Shown one piece after another: positions 8,280 through 19,330 of a stretch of DNA of 64,000 nucleotides (position 1 is the stretch's first letter; each line of letters begins with the position of its first letter). The translations under genes were made by a program, and so were the position numbers. Source of the DNA: Pseudohongiella acticola (GTDB taxonomy: Bacteria; Pseudomonadota; Gammaproteobacteria; Pseudomonadales; Pseudohongiellaceae). The notes under the pieces are model-generated. The model made no database searches and had not been told where the DNA came from. It saw only the letters and a program-made list of their open reading frames with translations. The DNA lies in NCBI RefSeq assembly GCF_001758195.1, contig NZ_MASR01000002.1:248001-312000 (forward strand), in the 5' to 3' direction.

Positions 8280-11200
8280 TTACTGGAGCAGTGACAGTAC
8301 CTGCTGACCAGAGGCATTCGCCTGAGACAGGATGGAGATACCAGCCTGTTGCAGAACCTGTGAACGTGCCAGGTTAGCTGCTTCTGCCGCGAAGTCCGCA
8401 TCACGGATTCGTGAGTTGGCTGCTGACAGGTTCTCAGAGTTGATCGCCAGGTTGGAGATCGTGGCTTCAAACCGGTTTTGCACCGCACCGAGGTCTGCTC
8501 GTGCGCTGTTTACCGAGTTCAAGGCATTGTCGATCGCCGACAGAGCTTCAACCGCGCCCTTCTGGGTAGAGATATCCACCTCATTCAGGAACTGACCAGC
8601 GACTGCGCCACCGAAATCACCTTTCTGGAAACCCAGAGCTGCCAGGTCATCATTGCCGTTGGTACCACCAGACAACTCGATGGTGCCTGCAGAGCTCAGC
8701 GTTACTGTAGAGTAAGTGGTTGAGGCAACTGCGTCTGCAGCAGCAAGGTCAACGGCACCCGAACCGAAGTCGGACTCCCCAACGCCACCCAGACCAAAGT
8801 TAGCAGCGCTTGCGCCGCCGTTGGTATTCATCGCCAACGACACGTTACGACCATCAGCAGCTGTCAGTGTAACGCTGGTACCGTTATCTTCAGCAACCAC
8901 ACCTGTCTGGCCAGTGGCCGCATTGATCTGGTTGACCGCGAAGGCACGGTTTGAGTCAGCATCTGCCTGAACTGTCAGGCCTACATCAACGCCATTCAGG
9001 TACAGTGTTGCTGTATTACCGGCAACACCCGATGTTGCTGCAGTCGAGCCAGCAGTTGTGGTTGCGTTAACAGTCGCCGTTACACCCGTAGACTCAGTCG
9101 AACGGTTGATGGCTGCCGCGATAGAGATACCTGACGCTTCTTTACTGCTTGATGCAGAGCCCGCGTAGGAAGACGTATCGTCGGTTGCCTTGGCTGCACC
9201 GATGTTGATGCTGTTGATCACCATGTCACCTGCCTGCAGGTTAGCGAAGCCGGCAGCACCAGCGTCAACACCCGAGTCAGAGCCAGCGACCAGGCCCAGT
9301 TCAGCAGCGGCATTGCCGCCGAGGTTGGCGATGGTGATGGAGCTGCTATCGCCAGTTGTGTTGGACGTGATCACCAGTTCGCCATCGTCGTTGATCGAAG
9401 CAGCCGCGCCTGTCAGCTGACCATTGATTTCGTTCAACAGGTCCGCTTCGCTGGCAACGTTGTTATCAACATTGATGCTCTGCACAGTACCGCCATTGAC
9501 GTAGACATCAAAGGTAGCATTGGTTGGGTTGACCGCGACCACACCGGTATCGGTAGAACCTTCACCCAGTCCCAGTGCTGCAGCAGCATTCACGCTACCA
9601 GCATTGTCATTGAAAGTGATGGTATCACCGCCATTGGCATCTTCAGTAAATACCAGCTCGTTGTCGACGTTCAGTGTGGCTGTGAAGCCTGAACCAGCGA
9701 TGGCGGTGTTGATATCAGCCAGCAACTGTGTATTACCGTCGCCCAGGTTGCCGCCGTTGTCGGCATCCAGGTAGCTGGAGTTCAGCGTAACCGTGTCTGT
9801 ACCACCGTCAGTTGTTACGATATTGAAAGAAATATCCAGAGCCGCAGTACCCGAATCTGTCGCATTCTGCAGGCCCAGAATGGCACCACCGGCGACACTG
9901 CCTTGCGCGTTGCTGACAGTGGCCAGACTGGTCGCGCCAGTGGTGGCGGAGGTGATCACCAGGTTGCCATCGCCGTCCAGAGACGAAGTAGCCACCGCGC
10001 CACCAAAATCTGCGTTGATTTCAGCATCAATCGCAGCCAGCAAGGCTGCACTGTTAGCAATGTTGCTGTTCAGGTTGATGGTCTGGGTACCCAGACCATC
10101 GATTTCCAGGTCGAATGAGCCGGTTGCCGTGTCAGCGGTGCCCGCATCGGTGTCGTTAGCAGCGGTAAAACCAAACACTGTATCAGCATCAGTCGAAGCA
10201 AAACCAGCCGTGAAAATAACGGTTTCTTCAGCGGCTGTATCCTGGGTAAAGGTCAGCTTGGTACCATCGGTCAGCGATGCAGTAAAGCCGGAACCGGCGA
10301 TCTGGCCATTGATATCAGCCAGCAGCGCGGTATTACCGGACCCTACACCAAGGCCTACCGTGGCATCCGTATAGTTTTGATCGATTGTGACATCGTAGTT
10401 AGCGCCATCGACCACACTCAAGGTGAAGGCGACATCGTTAGCGCCGGAGAAGTCTGTACCGGTTGCGGATATATCCACCGTACCGGCAATCTCGGCCGCA
10501 ACACCATTATTGGTAAAGTCATTGGCAAAAACTGCCAGATCAACACCGGTTGTTGCCGTGGCTGCTGCAGCAGAGGCTACCGAGAAGTCAGTACCGGTTG
10601 CGCTCAACTGCACACCACCGTTCAGTGTTGCCAGCTCAGCCTGAACACCAGAGCTGTAGTCAAAGGCCACGTTGGCCGTGCTGGTACCTTCAACCGCACC
10701 CGCTTCAGCCGCTGTGCCGGGGCCGGCAACCTGTGCAGTAGAGCTGACGTTGGCAACGCCTGCGTTGTAAGTGCCTGATGCCAGGCCCGCTGCAGCTGTG
10801 TTGCTGCCGCTGATGGCAATTTTGTTGGTGCCACTGTCGGCAACCAGAGTGACGCCACCCGTGTAAGTGCCGGATGCGGCCAGACCTGTTGATGCAGCAG
10901 TCAAGGCGCCGCTGGTGCTCAGGTCGAGCTCGATGTTTCGGCCATCTTCTGCCACCAGACTTACGCCCAGTGCGCTGTCGCCGGTGTCAATCGCGGTAAC
11001 ACCAGTCAGTGTAGACTGAGCATTAATCGCAGTGACCACAGCAGAACGTGAAGAATCGGCATCAGTTGTTGTTTCGATGCTGATTTCAGTGCCGTTGATA
11101 GAGATGCTGCCTGCAAGTGCGGCAGCCGTCATTTCACTACCAGCGGCAACGTTTTCGTCTACCAGTGCGGTTACGCCAGAATCAGCAGAGACGCGATTAA

Positions 11201-11867
11201 TCGCGGCTGCTTTGGAGATTGCACTGGCACTTGCATTGCTGGTTGAAGAGCTATCGTCAGAGGCGCGTGAGGCACCTACTGCAATACCATTGATGACCAG
11301 GTCGCCACCACTCAGCGCAGAGCTGGTAGAGGTAGAGCTGATACCGGATTTGTCGGAAACGCCCAGCGTATCTGCTGTCAGTTTGCCGATGGAAACACTG
11401 ATAGACTCACCTGCGTTCGCGCCCACCTGGAAAGACGTGCTCAGCGAGCCGTCCAGCAGGTTAACACCGTTGAAGTTGGCGCCTTCAGAGACACGCGTCA
11501 CTTCTTCGATCAGCAGCTGTGCTTCAGCGTTCAGCGCGTCACGGTCAGCAGAACTGTTAGTACCGTTAGATGCCTGCAGTGCCAGTTCACGAATACGCTG
11601 CAGTGATTCAGTCATGGAACCCAGTGAACCTTCTGCAGTTTGTGCCAGAGACACACCATCACCTGCGTTACGGATCGCTACGTTCAGACCTTTGATTTGT
11701 GATTCGAAACGCGTGGAGATCGCCAAACCGGCCGCATCGTCCTTCGCGCTATTGATTCGCAGACCTGAAGACAGTCTTTCCAGTGCCTGGTTAGTACCAG
11801 CCTGTGAACTGTTCAGATTACGCTGCGCGTTCAGTGAAGCAATGTTGGTATTTATGACTTGAGCCAT
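8280..11867 (-). CDS. fliC: Flagellin, giant form (1195 aa)
   Basis: Residues 1-150 are a standard flagellin D0/D1 N-terminus ([37 protein letters not shown]), and about 1092-1195 are the C-terminal D1/D0 helices ending [14 protein letters not shown]. Between them lie some 900 residues of Ala/Thr/Gly/Ser/Asp-rich sequence, whereas flagellins usually have 300-500 residues in total. The insert holds diverged duplications. A unit beginning [14 protein letters not shown] near residue 187 recurs as [14 protein letters not shown] late in the insert. Segments with [19 protein letters not shown] and [19 protein letters not shown] form another pair. CAGGAG precedes the ATG, and a sigma-28 promoter lies upstream. 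It is the only flagellin gene in the window. Confidence 0.95.
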   Translation of the reverse strand: MAQVINTNIASLNAQRNLNSSQAGTNQALERLSSGLRINSAKDDAAGLAISTRFESQIKGLNVAIRNAGDGVSLAQTAEGSLGSMTESLQRIRELALQASNGTNSSADRDALNAEAQLLIEEVTRVSEGANFNGVNLLDGSLSTSFQVGANAGESISVSIGKLTADTLGVSDKSGISSTSTSSALSGGDLVINGIAVGASRASDDSSSTSNASASAISKAAAINRVSADSGVTALVDENVAAGSEMTAAALAGSISINGTEISIETTTDADSSRSAVVTAINAQSTLTGVTAIDTGDSALGVSLVAEDGRNIELDLSTSGALTAASTGLAASGTYTGGVTLVADSGTNKIAISGSNTAAAGLASGTYNAGVANVSSTAQVAGPGTAAEAGAVEGTSTANVAFDYSSGVQAELATLNGGVQLSATGTDFSVASAAAATATTGVDLAVFANDFTNNGVAAEIAGTVDISATGTDFSGANDVAFTLSVVDGANYDVTIDQNYTDATVGLGVGSGNTALLADINGQIAGSGFTASLTDGTKLTFTQDTAAEETVIFTAGFASTDADTVFGFTAANDTDAGTADTATGSFDLEIDGLGTQTINLNSNIANSAALLAAIDAEINADFGGAVATSSLDGDGNLVITSATTGATSLATVSNAQGSVAGGAILGLQNATDSGTAALDISFNIVTTDGGTDTVTLNSSYLDADNGGNLGDGNTQLLADINTAIAGSGFTATLNVDNELVFTEDANGGDTITFNDNAGSVNAAAALGLGEGSTDTGVVAVNPTNATFDVYVNGGTVQSINVDNNVASEADLLNEINGQLTGAAASINDDGELVITSNTTGDSSSITIANLGGNAAAELGLVAGSDSGVDAGAAGFANLQAGDMVINSINIGAAKATDDTSSYAGSASSSKEASGISIAAAINRSTESTGVTATVNATTTAGSTAATSGVAGNTATLYLNGVDVGLTVQADADSNRAFAVNQINAATGQTGVVAEDNGTSVTLTAADGRNVSLAMNTNGGASAANFGLGGVGESDFGSGAVDLAAADAVASTTYSTVTLSSAGTIELSGGTNGNDDLAALGFQKGDFGGAVAGQFLNEVDISTQKGAVEALSAIDNALNSVNSARADLGAVQNRFEATISNLAINSENLSAANSRIRDADFAAEAANLARSQVLQQAGISILSQANASGQQVLSLLQ

Positions 11868-11950
11868 GCTTAGTTACTCCTGAGTTTACTTATTAAACCG
11901 AGCCGCATCTGGAGAGTCTTGAATGTGCTCAACCTTATGCGTTATCACGT

Positions 11951-11977
11951 TTAACGACACAGAAAAACAAAGCTTTA
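11951..11977 (-). promoter_or_regulatory. Sigma-28 (FliA) promoter for fliC
   Basis: The minus strand reads TAAAGCTT, eleven bases, then GTCGTTAA, against the FliA consensus TAAAGTTT-N11-GCCGATAA. Spacing is exact, with one mismatch in the -35 and two in the -10. It lies about 84 bases before the fliC ATG. A second, less well spaced match is at 12001-12026. Confidence 0.6.
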
Positions 11978-12087
11978 GGCGTGGGGGGGATTTTTTTCGC
12001 AGCTCGGCAGAAAATAAATTTCTTTAGAACTTTTTTTGCTTAACGGTTATAGTGATTTACGCTGGAAACTTACCAGGAGCATCACTC

Positions 12088-12441
12088 ATGTCACCACCGG
12101 ATCAGCCTCATGATCAGAATCAGGAGCGCGCCAGACAAGTCGCTGCATGGCAGGAAATCATGTCTCATTCCGATCAGTTACTGCAACGCGCCAAACGCCA
12201 GGACTGGGAAAAACTGGATTACCTGCACGAAAGCCGCGAACAACTGCTTGATCAGTTTTTTCGCGAAGCACTGGTGGAAGACCTGATCCCCATTGTTCAG
12301 CGAGACATCAAAATCATTCGCGAACAGGACCGCACTATTGTGGCGATGGTCAAAGAAAACCGTGATCAACTGGGTGCCGAATCAAAGCGCCTGCAGCTGA
12401 TGAAAAATCGCGTCAAGGAATACCTATCGGCCGATAAATAG
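12088..12441 (+). CDS. FliT-like flagellar protein
   Basis: A 117-residue, highly charged, predicted all-helical protein with a Glu/Arg/Gln-rich heptad-like pattern (WQEIMSHSDQLLQRAKRQDW, REQLLDQFFREAL). Size, composition and place next to fliC fit FliT-type chaperones, which bind FliD. It is transcribed divergently from fliC rather than after fliS, and sequence similarity to E. coli FliT is weak by eye. The ATG at 12088 follows CAGGAG by eight bases; the frame is open further upstream but lacks such a site. FliT is an inference; a general coiled-coil flagellar accessory protein is possible. Confidence 0.65.
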   Translation: MSPPDQPHDQNQERARQVAAWQEIMSHSDQLLQRAKRQDWEKLDYLHESREQLLDQFFREALVEDLIPIVQRDIKIIREQDRTIVAMVKENRDQLGAESKRLQLMKNRVKEYLSADK

Positions 12442-12488
12442 TTTCTTTAGGGGAAAACAGGATTTTTTTTAAAGACAGCTAATCAACG

Positions 12489-13733
12489 TCAGAAGTAATT
12501 AAACAGCGACAGCTTACTGACCTTACTGAAACTGGCCTGTGCTGCTTCCAGCACAAAGGTCTCCTGAGTCAACTGACTTATCGCTTTGGCAAAATCAAGG
12601 TCTTCCAGTTCCGACAAAGCGGTATCAATCACCAGATCAAAATCATCATTGCTGGATTTTGCGGACTCAACCTGATTCAGGCGCGCACCGACAGCAGCCC
12701 GGGTATCCAGCAACTTGCCCTGAGCGCCATCCAGATTGGTGATGGTGCGGGCCAGCGCCTGATCCCGGGTCTGACGATCGGCGGTTGAATTACCGGTCTG
12801 CTGCAGCACCTGAATATAGTCTTCGATACCGGCAAGCAGTCCTTTACGGTTATCGGACTCCACCATAAAGGTGTCACCTGGAGCGGGTTGTCCCTGAATA
12901 CGAACCGACAACCCGTTAAACTCAATATTATTGCCGGAAACGTATCGAATATTTTCGCTGATTACGCGCCCATCGGAAACCTGCCGGATGCTGAAATTGA
13001 CACCGGGTGGTGACACATCATTTTCCGAATTGAATTCAATCACGGCACTTTCCGGGTAAAAGTTTTCAAACTGTTCACGATTGCGAATGGCAGCGCCGTC
13101 GATTTTGGCGGGCGGCACCGCGGTGTTGCTGTCGCTGGCGCTTGCTTTGAAGCCCGCCTCCACGCCGGGAATATTCATGAACACTTCATAACCAGAATCA
13201 TTGGCCGCAACTGAAGTAACCGGGCCCACCTGAATAAACCGCTGACCTTCATCACCCTGATAGGCATAACGACCATCGGCGCCTTTTTCAAAAGGCTGGG
13301 TTTTACCCTGATACCCGGAAAACAGATACTCACCGCTGGCGTCGCGGCTGTTCATCAACTGCGCCATGCCATCAACCAGAGACTGCAACTCTACCGCAAT
13401 AAAATTACGTTGATCCTTGTTGAGGGCGGCATTGCCCGACTGGGTAATCAGCTCCTGCGCTTTTTGTATCTGATCACTGATGCCGGCGATCGCAGTCTCT
13501 TCACGCTGCAGACGATTGTTCAACGTAGACAGACTATTGTTGAACTGGTTGGTATTGGCTTTTTCCTGTTTGAGCTGCAGGATACGCGCAGCCGCGATCG
13601 GATCATCCGCCGGGGACAAAACTTTCTTGCCAGTCGACAGCTGTTCCTGAGTACGATTGGCCGCTTTTTGCACGTCCAGCATGGCATTAAGGCCGCGGTT
13701 GTAAATCTGGCTGGTTGATAATCTGACAGTCAT
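12489..13733 (-). CDS. flgL: Flagellar hook-filament junction protein FlgL (HAP3)
   Basis: A 414-residue flagellin-like protein. The N-terminal MTVRLSTSQIYNRGLNAML and QLSTGKKVLSPADDPIAAAR segments, and the C-terminal LDFAKAISQLTQETFVLEAAQASFSKVSKLSLF, are the conserved D0/D1 parts of FlgL. FlgL joins the hook (through FlgK) to the filament and is exported by the flagellar type III system. It is the last gene of the flgB-L cluster, 19 bases after flgK, and about the usual length or slightly longer. Confidence 0.95.
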   Translation of the reverse strand: MTVRLSTSQIYNRGLNAMLDVQKAANRTQEQLSTGKKVLSPADDPIAAARILQLKQEKANTNQFNNSLSTLNNRLQREETAIAGISDQIQKAQELITQSGNAALNKDQRNFIAVELQSLVDGMAQLMNSRDASGEYLFSGYQGKTQPFEKGADGRYAYQGDEGQRFIQVGPVTSVAANDSGYEVFMNIPGVEAGFKASASDSNTAVPPAKIDGAAIRNREQFENFYPESAVIEFNSENDVSPPGVNFSIRQVSDGRVISENIRYVSGNNIEFNGLSVRIQGQPAPGDTFMVESDNRKGLLAGIEDYIQVLQQTGNSTADRQTRDQALARTITNLDGAQGKLLDTRAAVGARLNQVESAKSSNDDFDLVIDTALSELEDLDFAKAISQLTQETFVLEAAQASFSKVSKLSLFNYF

Positions 13734-13752
13734 TTAGAGATCACCTCGGCAA

Positions 13753-16434
13753 TTACATATTAAGCAGGGTATCGAAAAGATCCCGTGCCAACCCGATCAG
13801 ACGTGCAGATGCATTGTAGTGCTGTTCCAGTTGAATCAGTCGCGCGGCTTCCTCCTCCAGGTTGACGCCAGACACCGACTGCATGGCATCCATGGATTGT
13901 CGCAACATGGACTCGCTGGCACTTTGATTGACACGCGCCTGGCTGGTCAGTATGCCCAGTTTCTCCGCCAGCTGACCGTATGCTTCCTGATAGGTCAGAT
14001 TACCTTCAGACAACACCGATTTGCTGCCCAGTGCCAGCATGGCAGCACCATTACGACTGTCCGCCGAACCATTCTTGTTATAGCTGACAGTAAATGTATC
14101 ACCCGCCTTGGGCTGTCCATCCGGGCCGCTGCCGCTGGTCATGCTGATCTGTATGCCCAGAAAGTTCTTCTGTGCCGTGGGCGAGGCACCAAACAGTCCA
14201 GTACTGATATCAGAGCTCAATTCGGTATTGGCCGCCAGTTGCACGTCCATTTTGCCGCCCACGGTAAAGTCCACTGCCGGATCTGCCGGCAATGGTGCCG
14301 TGATCAGATCAGCCCCGTCTCCCACCGTCAGCGAGCCACCGCCATCGACACTGAAGTTCAGGTCGATACCGGTGTTGGCAAACACGCTGAGTTTAACGCC
14401 ATCACTTTTTGCAGTAATGCCCAGTGCAGCGAGGTCCGGATTACCGTTGATACGGTCGCGCAGAAAATCAGCGGTCAATGGAACTGGCACGTCCTGCGCC
14501 ACCGATTCGCCGGGCAGCACGAAGTCGGGGTCGGTAATATCCACGCCATTCAATGTCAGCTGCAGGGCTTCACCGGGCCCACCTGCGGTAAAATCCTGCA
14601 GGCTGGTCTGGGTATAGGCGGTGGCACTGACACCGCTGAGCGCAGACAATCTGCGGGCAGTGACTGAAGCCTCTTCGCCGGCAGCAGCCGTGACGCTTTG
14701 CTGTTTAATAAAACCGGTGTCAGGATCAGTGGTTTCCAGAGTAATGACCTCACCCGGATAACCATTGTTGGTCGATGCCAATTGCAACAGACCAGCGACG
14801 GCGGTGTCGGTACTGACAGTGGTGCCATCGGGATCGGTCGGTAACAGCGGGTTCTGGGAACCGGGCACAAACGGCAGGTTTCTCAACGGCGGATCCAGCT
14901 GGACAGGATTGGCCGGGTTGGAGTAGTCCAGCACATCGTAGGTTGTGGCCGACGTAAAGCGAATGCCCAGCGGCGGACTGAAACTGCCATTTTTGGCAAA
15001 AAACGCCGTATCCGTACTGATCACCTGAGAGCTGAGAAGCTCGGCACCACCCTGGTTACCACTGGCCGTATCGATGCGTAGCGGCGAGGCAAAAGCGAAT
15101 TCCTCCGACCGTGTAATCTGCATTTGCATCTGGCCCACACCCGTTCGGGTCGGTTGCAACAGAAAACGATCGCCGGCCGTGAACGTGCCTTCATCTATAT
15201 GCAGCGTAAAGCCGTCGATACTGATCTCTTGTGGGCGGGCTTCGCTCAACATGCCCTTTTCCATGACTTCGCCATCGGATTTACGCACAATGTTGTATTG
15301 TTGTCCGCCAGGCCCCGGAAAGGTCAGTTCGTAGTCACTGGTCGTCAAAGCGGCCAGATCGTCAATGGTGATACTCATGTCTTTGTTATAAGGCGGTGAG
15401 TTGCGGCTGTCGGCCCGAACCCGTTCGCTGGCAACGTCAGCCTTATTGATGTCGGCGAACACACCACCGCCGAGACTGCCCTCAAGATCCATGCCCAGTT
15501 TGTTCTGCTGGTTTATGCCATCCGTAATGGCCAGCCCGATACGCCCCAGCGAATTCAGCGCAGGGTCCAGTGCTTCGTTGCGGAAACGCACCAGCCCGCC
15601 CAGCTCGCCACCGGCCATCTGCCGGGTAATGTTTTGCAGAGAGTTACCTTTGCTGAAGAACAGCTCATACCGACTGGAGTCCTGGTTGCCCGGCCCTGCG
15701 ATCAGCTTCTGGGTTTCAGCCCCCACCACCAGCGGCTGGTTCTGGCCAATAAACACGTCCATGCCGCCGTCTTCGCGATCGATGGTGCTGACATTGACAT
15801 ACTGTGACAATTCGCGAACCAATGTATCGCGCTCATCCAGCAGATCGTTCGGACTCTGACCTGTGCCACCGCCCTGAGCATCGGCAATCACCTGGTTCAG
15901 CTCAGCAATCTGCTGACCCAGCGAGGTGACTGTGCCAGCGGCCGCCTGCATCTGTTTATTGACCGACAGGTTCTGTTCCAGCAACCGAGATTCCACGCCT
16001 TCAAAACTGGACACCATCTGCTGGGTCTGGGACATCAACAGCTGTCTGCCCAGCAGCGAACCGGGGTCATTGACGGCTTCATTCAGCGCATCAAAATAAC
16101 CATTCATGGCATTCGCCAGGCTGGTCTGTTCCGAGGCCAGCAGGTTATTGGTCTGCGAGATATTGAACAGGTAGGTATCGTAGTCGCTGAGCGCACCGAT
16201 ATCCTGAACCACCTGGTCGACCAGATGTTTTTCGGTGTTGCGGTATATGTCATTGACCTGCACACCGGTACCAAGATAGCCGGCAGCGGTGCGTGTTGAA
16301 ATCGTGGTCGACTGCGATACCGACTGGCGGCTATAGCCTTCGGTGTTGGCGTTAACGATATTGTTACCGGTGACCGACAGGGCTGTCTGATTCAGGCGAA
16401 TGCCGCTGATCGCGGTGTTGATCAGGTTGCTCAT
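13753..16434 (-). CDS. flgK: Flagellar hook-associated protein FlgK (oversized)
   Basis: An N-terminal rod/hook-type motif (LINTAISGIRLNQTALSVTG, then NIVNANTEGYSRQ) and the C-terminal EEEAARLIQLEQHYNASARLI helix identify FlgK, the first junction protein distal to the hook. At 893 residues it is much longer than the usual 550-650. The added central sequence is Gly/Pro/Thr-rich and partly internally similar (for example LRIDTASGN and DITDPDFVLPGES regions). flgJ ends one base before the FlgK ATG and flgL starts shortly after, so translation is probably coupled along the operon. Confidence 0.94.
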   Translation of the reverse strand: MSNLINTAISGIRLNQTALSVTGNNIVNANTEGYSRQSVSQSTTISTRTAAGYLGTGVQVNDIYRNTEKHLVDQVVQDIGALSDYDTYLFNISQTNNLLASEQTSLANAMNGYFDALNEAVNDPGSLLGRQLLMSQTQQMVSSFEGVESRLLEQNLSVNKQMQAAAGTVTSLGQQIAELNQVIADAQGGGTGQSPNDLLDERDTLVRELSQYVNVSTIDREDGGMDVFIGQNQPLVVGAETQKLIAGPGNQDSSRYELFFSKGNSLQNITRQMAGGELGGLVRFRNEALDPALNSLGRIGLAITDGINQQNKLGMDLEGSLGGGVFADINKADVASERVRADSRNSPPYNKDMSITIDDLAALTTSDYELTFPGPGGQQYNIVRKSDGEVMEKGMLSEARPQEISIDGFTLHIDEGTFTAGDRFLLQPTRTGVGQMQMQITRSEEFAFASPLRIDTASGNQGGAELLSSQVISTDTAFFAKNGSFSPPLGIRFTSATTYDVLDYSNPANPVQLDPPLRNLPFVPGSQNPLLPTDPDGTTVSTDTAVAGLLQLASTNNGYPGEVITLETTDPDTGFIKQQSVTAAAGEEASVTARRLSALSGVSATAYTQTSLQDFTAGGPGEALQLTLNGVDITDPDFVLPGESVAQDVPVPLTADFLRDRINGNPDLAALGITAKSDGVKLSVFANTGIDLNFSVDGGGSLTVGDGADLITAPLPADPAVDFTVGGKMDVQLAANTELSSDISTGLFGASPTAQKNFLGIQISMTSGSGPDGQPKAGDTFTVSYNKNGSADSRNGAAMLALGSKSVLSEGNLTYQEAYGQLAEKLGILTSQARVNQSASESMLRQSMDAMQSVSGVNLEEEAARLIQLEQHYNASARLIGLARDLFDTLLNM

Positions 16435-16435
16435 C

Positions 16436-17383
16436 TCAGTTCACTCCCTGTCCGGATTCCAGCGCAGGGCTGCGCAAAACGCGACTGATCTTGTCGGCAT
16501 AGTGTGGATCAGTCGCATAGCCGGCATCCTGCAAATGCTGGCCAAACGCATCAGCGTTCGTGGCATGCTGCAAGGCGGGCGCATAGCGCGGCTGCGAGCG
16601 AAGCAGATCAACGTAGTCCCGGAAGCTTTCTTCAAACGAACCGTAGGCTCTGAAGCTGGCCTGCTCACGTTGCATGGCACCGTCGCGGAATTCCAGCGTG
16701 CTGACACTGACCCGATCACCCTGCCAGCTGTCGCCGGCCTTGATACCAAACAGGTTATAGCTGGGTTTGCCATCAGCACCCGAAATCATTTTCTGGCCCC
16801 AACCGGTTTCCAGCGCCGATTGCGCGATCATCACGCGTGGATCAACGCCCAATTCAGGGGCAACTGATTCGGCAATCGGCAACAATTGCTGAACAAATGC
16901 GTCAGGTGACTCAAATTCGTGACTGACCGGCGCCATTTCCGGTTTGCTACGCGAGTCTGCAGACAGTTCAGGCATGATCGATGTCGGCACCACCTGGCGC
17001 GCCGAACCGGGGTAACGACGATCATTGTTCAGTGTACGGTCCAGCTCACGACCGTCGACCGCTGCCGGTTCATAACGCTGCATCAACTGCCGGTGCAGCG
17101 TGTCGGCCAGACCGACACCGCCTGCGTTGGCAATCTCCAGGCTTATCTGGTTATCAAAACTTTCCTGATGGAATTTGGTTTCGTTGCTGCGCAGATAATT
17201 CTCGGAGAACAGCGCTTCTTCCCCTGCACGCATGCCTTTCAGCATGATATTGATAAACATGGACTCAAACTGCTTGGCCACTTCACGCAAAGCCTCGGGC
17301 GAATTCTCACGCCCCAGCTGGCTGATGGCATTCAAACCACCCACATTGGTGTAAACAGATGCATCTTGCATGCTGATGGTCAT
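16436..17383 (-). CDS. flgJ: Flagellar rod assembly protein/muramidase FlgJ
   Basis: A two-domain FlgJ. The N-terminal rod-scaffold half contains LREVAKQFESMFINIMLKGM and GVGLADTLHRQLMQRY. The C-terminal peptidoglycan hydrolase of the glucosaminidase family (about residues 165-310) has MIAQSALETGWGQKM with the expected catalytic Glu, then YNLFGIKAG and FRAYGSFEESFRDYVDLL. It acts in the periplasm, opening the murein layer for the rod. I place the start at the ATG at 17383 because GAGG lies seven bases upstream; a TTG two codons earlier is also in frame. Confidence 0.93.
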   Translation of the reverse strand: MTISMQDASVYTNVGGLNAISQLGRENSPEALREVAKQFESMFINIMLKGMRAGEEALFSENYLRSNETKFHQESFDNQISLEIANAGGVGLADTLHRQLMQRYEPAAVDGRELDRTLNNDRRYPGSARQVVPTSIMPELSADSRSKPEMAPVSHEFESPDAFVQQLLPIAESVAPELGVDPRVMIAQSALETGWGQKMISGADGKPSYNLFGIKAGDSWQGDRVSVSTLEFRDGAMQREQASFRAYGSFEESFRDYVDLLRSQPRYAPALQHATNADAFGQHLQDAGYATDPHYADKISRVLRSPALESGQGVN

Positions 17384-17392
17384 GACCAATCC

Positions 17393-18529
17393 TCAGATCA
17401 CAATCAGGTCAGCGCGCAGGGCGCCGGACTGTTTCAGGGCCTCAAGAATGGCGGCCAGATCACCCGGCGCCGCCCCCACTGCATTGATCGCCTGCACAAT
17501 ATCTGAAAGCGTGGTGCCAGCATCAAACAGAAACATGCGGCTGTCCTCTTCAGTGACATTGATATTGGTCTGCGGCACTACCACGGTTTCTCCGTCTGAA
17601 AACGGGGCCGGCTGGCTGACACCAAAACTTTCCGAAATAGTCACACTCAGACTGCCGTGGGTTATCGCAGCCGGAGATACCCGGACATGTTCGCCGATGA
17701 CAATGGTCCCGGTGCGAGAATTGACAATGACCCTGGCAGACGCTTCGCCCTGCTGAATCTGAATATTCTCCAGTTCGGATACATAAGCAACCCGCGCCTG
17801 CGGGTCAGCCGGTGCCCGCACCTTGACAGAAACCGCATCCACGGCTTCGGCAGTACCGGCACCCATGAAGTCATTGATGGCTTTTGACAGTCGACGCGCC
17901 GAGGTGAAATCGGCACGCTTCAGGTTAAAGGTAATGTGATCGCCAACATTAAACCCGGTCAATACTTCGCGCACGGTCTGAGCACCACCAGGAATACGCC
18001 CGACGCTGGGAATATTGATGGTAATGCTGGAACCATCAGCGCCCTGGACACCCAGGCCACCCACCACCAGATTGCCCTGAGCAATGGCATACACTTCGCC
18101 ATCAATACCGGTGAGCAGTGTGCGCTCCAGCGTACCCCCACGCAGACTCGCGGCATTGGCCAGAGACGACACCGTGATATCAATATTCTGACCGGGCTTG
18201 GTGAACGCCGGCATTTCTGCCTGCACTGACACAATGGCGACATTACGCAACTGAAAAGTCTGTCCGGCGGGCATGGGAATGCCAAACTGGTCGAGGTAGG
18301 CAGCGAACGATTCAGCGGTAAACGGTGCCTGCGTGGTCTGGTCGCCAGAGCCGTCCAGACCAGTAACCAGGCCAACGCCGGTCAACTGGTTCGACTGCAC
18401 ACCGTTCAACGTGGCAATGTCCTTGACCCGATCCGCGTGCGCCGGGGCCACCAACATCAACAACTGCATCGCAACCAGGATACTGGCAACAATAGACTTT
18501 TTGATCTGTTTGCGTTGTTGATTAAACAT
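17393..18529 (-). CDS. flgI: Flagellar P-ring protein FlgI
   Basis: A 378-residue exported protein with a signal peptide ([21 protein letters not shown]) followed directly by [31 protein letters not shown], whose residues are the canonical FlgI mature start. FlgI forms the P-ring in the peptidoglycan layer around the rod. The C-terminal [31 protein letters not shown] helix is also family-typical. The ATG at 18529 has GAGG six bases upstream; the frame also allows a TTG four codons earlier. It lies between flgH and flgJ as expected. Confidence 0.95.
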   Translation of the reverse strand: MFNQQRKQIKKSIVASILVAMQLLMLVAPAHADRVKDIATLNGVQSNQLTGVGLVTGLDGSGDQTTQAPFTAESFAAYLDQFGIPMPAGQTFQLRNVAIVSVQAEMPAFTKPGQNIDITVSSLANAASLRGGTLERTLLTGIDGEVYAIAQGNLVVGGLGVQGADGSSITINIPSVGRIPGGAQTVREVLTGFNVGDHITFNLKRADFTSARRLSKAINDFMGAGTAEAVDAVSVKVRAPADPQARVAYVSELENIQIQQGEASARVIVNSRTGTIVIGEHVRVSPAAITHGSLSVTISESFGVSQPAPFSDGETVVVPQTNINVTEEDSRMFLFDAGTTLSDIVQAINAVGAAPGDLAAILEALKQSGALRADLIVI

Positions 18530-18604
18530 GGTGTGCCTCAATTCTGTGTTACCGACAGGTGTAAAATATTGATGTTGTGCGTGGTCAGTCGCCCGGCCAG
18601 AGCT

Positions 18605-19279
18605 TTATAGTGGCCACCAGCGACTGACAAAAAACTTGCTCAATGCACCCGGCTCATTGCTGTCAGCCAGCGTGCCGGTGCCGCTGTAGGCAATTCTCAC
18701 GTCGGCAACTCGCGTTGACGCAATGGTGTTGTCCGGTGCAATGTCAGCCGTGCGCACCAGCCCGCTGATGCGTATGAATTCGCTGCCGCGGTTGATCTGC
18801 AGCCACTTCTCACCGCGCACTTCCAGCAGGCCGTTGGGCAGCACATCGGTAACCGTGACGGTAATATTGCCCAACAACTGATTGCTTTGGTCGCTGTTGG
18901 CGGAACCGTCAAAGTCAGAGCCGCCGCCCACCGATGTGGTGGTATCAAAGACATTGCCCAGTAGCGTCGAATCACCGACATTTGCCGAGCTGTCGCGACT
19001 GAAGGACGTGCCCGATGACTTGGTGGCGCTGGTCGCCTCATTGAGATTGATGGTCAGTACATCGCCCACCCGGTGGGCCCGACGTTGATACAGGTTGACT
19101 GCGGTTGCCTGATGGTAAATGGCACCGTTGGCTGTTCGTTCCGGAGCCTGCTGCCAGGAAGACACCGGTGCATAGCGCGGATCATCAGGGCTTGGCGGCG
19201 CCGGGTAGCGCGAGGCACAGGCGGTCACAACCAGCACGGGCAGCAGAATCAGGGCCTGAATCAGTTGTTGTTTTCGCAT
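18605..19279 (-). CDS. flgH: Flagellar L-ring lipoprotein FlgH
   Basis: A 224-residue lipoprotein with a signal sequence ending in the lipobox VVTAC, so Cys21 would be lipidated. FlgH builds the outer-membrane L-ring. Conserved segments are HRVGDVLTINLNEATSATKSSGT and VRGEKWLQINRGSEFIRISGLVR, and the C-terminus FFVSRWWPL is typical of the family. I use the ATG at 19279, preceded by AGGAAAGG, because it places the lipobox at the usual distance; another ATG lies five codons upstream at 19294. Confidence 0.94.
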   Translation of the reverse strand: MRKQQLIQALILLPVLVVTACASRYPAPPSPDDPRYAPVSSWQQAPERTANGAIYHQATAVNLYQRRAHRVGDVLTINLNEATSATKSSGTSFSRDSSANVGDSTLLGNVFDTTTSVGGGSDFDGSANSDQSNQLLGNITVTVTDVLPNGLLEVRGEKWLQINRGSEFIRISGLVRTADIAPDNTIASTRVADVRIAYSGTGTLADSNEPGALSKFFVSRWWPL

Positions 19280-19330
19280 CACACCTTTCCTCATTTTGGG
19301 TTACTTACGGCGACTGTCTTCAGGTTCCGA

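Noticed and set aside
11032-11862. 276-codon open frame antisense to fliC
   Set aside because: It mirrors the low-complexity, codon-biased flagellin gene in another frame, has no ribosome site, and fliC itself is certain.
12001-12026. Second sigma-28-like site before fliC (TAAA-N14-GCCGAGCT)
   Set aside because: Its spacing is one base short; the match at 11951-11977 has exact spacing and is nearer the gene.
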